A stretch of 8,067 bases of DNA from DASSFG01 sp035547915 (GTDB lineage Bacteria > Planctomycetota > Planctomycetia > Pirellulales > JAICIG01). The stretch is from the NCBI GenBank assembly GCA_035547915.1, contig DASZTS010000089.1:1-8067 (forward strand). Direction: 5' to 3'. Of the stretch, positions 7,155 to 8,067 are shown piece by piece (position 1 is the first letter of the stretch; each line of letters opens with the position of its first letter). Position numbers and translations under genes: made by a program. Under the pieces are notes generated by a model. The model did no database searches. It was not told the DNA's origin and was given only the letters and a program-made list of their open reading frames with translations.

Positions 7155-7175
7155 GCACAGCGCTACAGGCTGTGC
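7155..7175. repeat. Second hairpin abutting the three-arm repeat
   Basis: GCACAG and CTGTGC flank a 9-base loop. It starts directly after the 11-bp hairpin, and its loop contains the stop codon (7163-7165) of the minus-strand small gene. Loop length equals that of the adjoining hairpin. As part of the minus-strand transcript it could form just at the end of translation. Confidence 0.5.
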
Positions 7176-7516
7176 GGCGCATTCATTGGCATTGCGGCAG
7201 CTTGGCACGACGCTTCGCAGGCGACAGAATCTGTTTCCAGTGGAAACTGCTCTGGTGCCAATGTTGTCGCGTCCACCGGCCCAGCGGCTAGTTGTCGGGT
7301 TGTCTCCGTCTCGATCGCGCGAGCGAGGTCCGCGACAAGTTGCGCGGCCTCATGCAAAGAAAGCAGGATTCGTAGCGGGTCGCCGAAACCAACCTGCCTG
7401 ACGAGGGTAATAACCGCACCCAAGTTCGCATGCGATACGGTTAAATCCGATCGTTCGTCTCGCTTCCCCTGCTTGCCAACCTTTGTGGTACACCCGATCT
7501 TTCGTGCTTCGCTCAT
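7163..7516 (-). CDS. Small hypothetical protein, 117 aa
   Basis: Not recognised. The 117-residue product has a basic, hydrophilic N-terminus (1-24) and a central, probably helical region (about 26-76) with a leucine-rich helix L-L-S-L-H-E-A-A-Q-L (51-60). A Pro/Ala/Cys-containing tail follows. It has three cysteines (9, 100, 104) and no clear membrane segment or export signal. Support for a real gene comes from a good Shine-Dalgarno site before the ATG at 7516 and from the 34-base gap to a similar small gene upstream, which suggests one operon. Base composition is less GC-rich than the genes to the left. It converges on the GNAT gene with the inverted repeats between. It could still be a spurious frame. 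Confidence 0.55.
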   Translation of the reverse strand: MSEARKIGCTTKVGKQGKRDERSDLTVSHANLGAVITLVRQVGFGDPLRILLSLHEAAQLVADLARAIETETTRQLAAGPVDATTLAPEQFPLETDSVACEASCQAAAMPMNAPHSL

Positions 7517-7524
7517 CTTCTTTT

Positions 7525-7528
7525 CTCC
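7525..7528 (-). promoter_or_regulatory. Ribosome binding site of the 117-aa gene
   Basis: On the minus strand GGAG lies 8 bases before the ATG at 7516 in an A-rich leader. This is the clearest Shine-Dalgarno site in the right-hand part and supports the gene. Confidence 0.6.
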
Positions 7529-7550
7529 AATTTGACGGACGCGTGGTTAA

Positions 7551-7856
7551 TTACAAATCGCCTTCGCCGTCTTTCATCTTCGTGCGTCGCTCTCGTAGGG
7601 GAAGGCAATAAACGCGAATGGTTTTCTTCTTGGTGTCGAGCACCAGTTTCAATCCCGTGCTCGCCGGCCCCTTCGTTCGCTGATCGAGCCTGTTAAGGCT
7701 AAGAATTGCCGACTGGATCGCCGTGGCCAACTTTAGCCCTTCGTCGAATGCCACTCGGACATTGACGGATTTTCCATCCGGGACGATTGCCTCAGGGACC
7801 GTCCGCACGTACCGGCATTGGCCGTGGTAGCTATCGTCTCTCTTCTGCTGTTGCAT
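7551..7856 (-). CDS. Small hypothetical protein, 101 aa
   Basis: Not recognised. The 101-residue, lysine/arginine-rich protein reads as a small alpha/beta domain. It has a strand S-V-N-V-R-V-A-F (30-37), an amphipathic helix (about 38-57), then two strands joined by a K-K-K turn (about 68-74 and 79-85), and a charged tail. No signal peptide or membrane helix is visible. The pattern of alternating hydrophobic residues in the strands argues for a real protein. The ATG at 7856 is preceded by only a weak AGG. It is probably co-transcribed with the 117-aa gene 34 bases downstream, and is divergent from the partial gene at the right edge. Confidence 0.55.
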   Translation of the reverse strand: MQQQKRDDSYHGQCRYVRTVPEAIVPDGKSVNVRVAFDEGLKLATAIQSAILSLNRLDQRTKGPASTGLKLVLDTKKKTIRVYCLPLRERRTKMKDGEGDL

Positions 7857-7939
7857 GGCCCTGCTTGCTCGGCGTTGACGTGATGCCCTGGCAGCCCACT
7901 ATTAGCCCAAGTTAGAGAGTTCGAGTGCAGTTTCGAGAA

Positions 7940-7969
7940 TTTTTAGCCGGGAACCGACCGTAAGTTCAA
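7940..7969 (-). promoter_or_regulatory. Candidate promoter for the two small minus-strand genes
   Basis: On the minus strand TTGAAC (7969-7964) is followed after 18 bases by TAAAAA (7945-7940). Each matches the sigma-70 consensus at four of six positions. It would give a leader of about 75 bases. A 12-base-period direct repeat of TTCGAG (plus strand 7920-7925 and 7932-7937) lies at its start side. The site overlaps the region just upstream of the divergent gene at 7975. Confidence 0.25.
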
Positions 7970-7974
7970 GGTTG

Positions 7975-8067
7975 ATGGGGCCCGGCGTGGCAAAGGGCGA
8001 TGTAGTGAAGACCTACTTTCTTGACGTCGCCCAACCCTGTGCGATCCTTATTCGCGGCGGACAAGCG
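7975..8067 (+). CDS. Partial: N-terminus of a ComEC-like metallo-beta-lactamase-fold protein
   Basis: The plus frame is open from the ATG at 7975 to the window edge (31 codons, no stop). Residues 11-26, V-K-T-Y-F-L-D-V-A-Q-P-C-A-I-L-I, resemble the first two strands of ComEC/Rec2-related metallo-beta-lactamase domains, which typically read V-x-F-L-D-V-G-Q-G-D-A-I-L-I. Here the glycines and the Asp of that turn are replaced by Ala, Pro and Cys. The catalytic H-x-H-x-D-H motif would lie beyond the edge, so activity cannot be judged. A weak AAGG lies 3 bases before the ATG; a TTG immediately upstream is an alternative start. The frame is open back to 7906, with no other ATG. It is divergent from the two small genes. 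Confidence 0.45.
   Translation, partial: MGPGVAKGDVVKTYFLDVAQPCAILIRGGQA

Noticed and set aside
1..8067. CRISPR array, tRNA, rRNA or insertion sequence
   Set aside because: No regularly spaced repeats, no cloverleaf or rRNA-like stretch, and no transposase-like protein was seen.

Overview
This is a GC-rich bacterial window with an envelope-transport module on the left, a secreted beta-propeller protein plus an acetyltransferase in the middle, and a short, less GC-rich stretch of small unknown genes on the right. The organism is Gram-negative in build: a TolC-type outer-membrane lipoprotein and a periplasmic adaptor are both encoded. The style of the proteins (lipid-anchored TolC with a long proline-rich tail, exported SMP-30-like protein, few strong Shine-Dalgarno sites) fits a planctomycete. 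That assignment is an inference from style only, since no marker gene is present.

Layout. Bases 1-286 hold no convincing gene and lead into a TolC-family outer-membrane factor on the plus strand (287-2113). It converges, across 40 bases that contain a bulged 9-bp hairpin (2118-2140), on a minus-strand operon. That operon is a HlyD/EmrA-type membrane-fusion protein (3761-5335) followed, with an ATGA overlap, by a DHA2/EmrB-type 14-helix MFS transporter (2154-3764). Together the three genes make a complete EmrAB-TolC-like tripartite exporter: inner-membrane pump, periplasmic adaptor and outer-membrane channel. The outer-membrane gene is under its own promoter on the opposite strand. No regulator gene lies in the window and the substrate cannot be read from sequence.

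The 210-base divergent region 5336-5545 separates the pump operon from a plus-strand pair: a probably exported SMP-30/gluconolactonase-like six-bladed propeller (5546-6520) and, 10 bases on, a GNAT acetyltransferase of the YhbS type (6531-7112). This region carries a TTGACA-type -35 candidate for the pump operon, a tandem 7-bp repeat, a near-palindrome and a spaced inverted repeat.

The GNAT gene ends in a compact set of inverted repeats (7096-7175) with three alternating copies of one 7-base arm. Beyond it lie two small minus-strand genes of unknown function (117 and 101 aa), probably one operon. Divergent from them, running off the right edge, are the first 31 codons of what looks like a ComEC-related metallo-beta-lactamase-fold protein. 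The right-hand 950 bases are the least explained part. Nothing in the window by itself demonstrates a new system; the right-edge locus and the three-arm repeat are the best candidates for follow-up.
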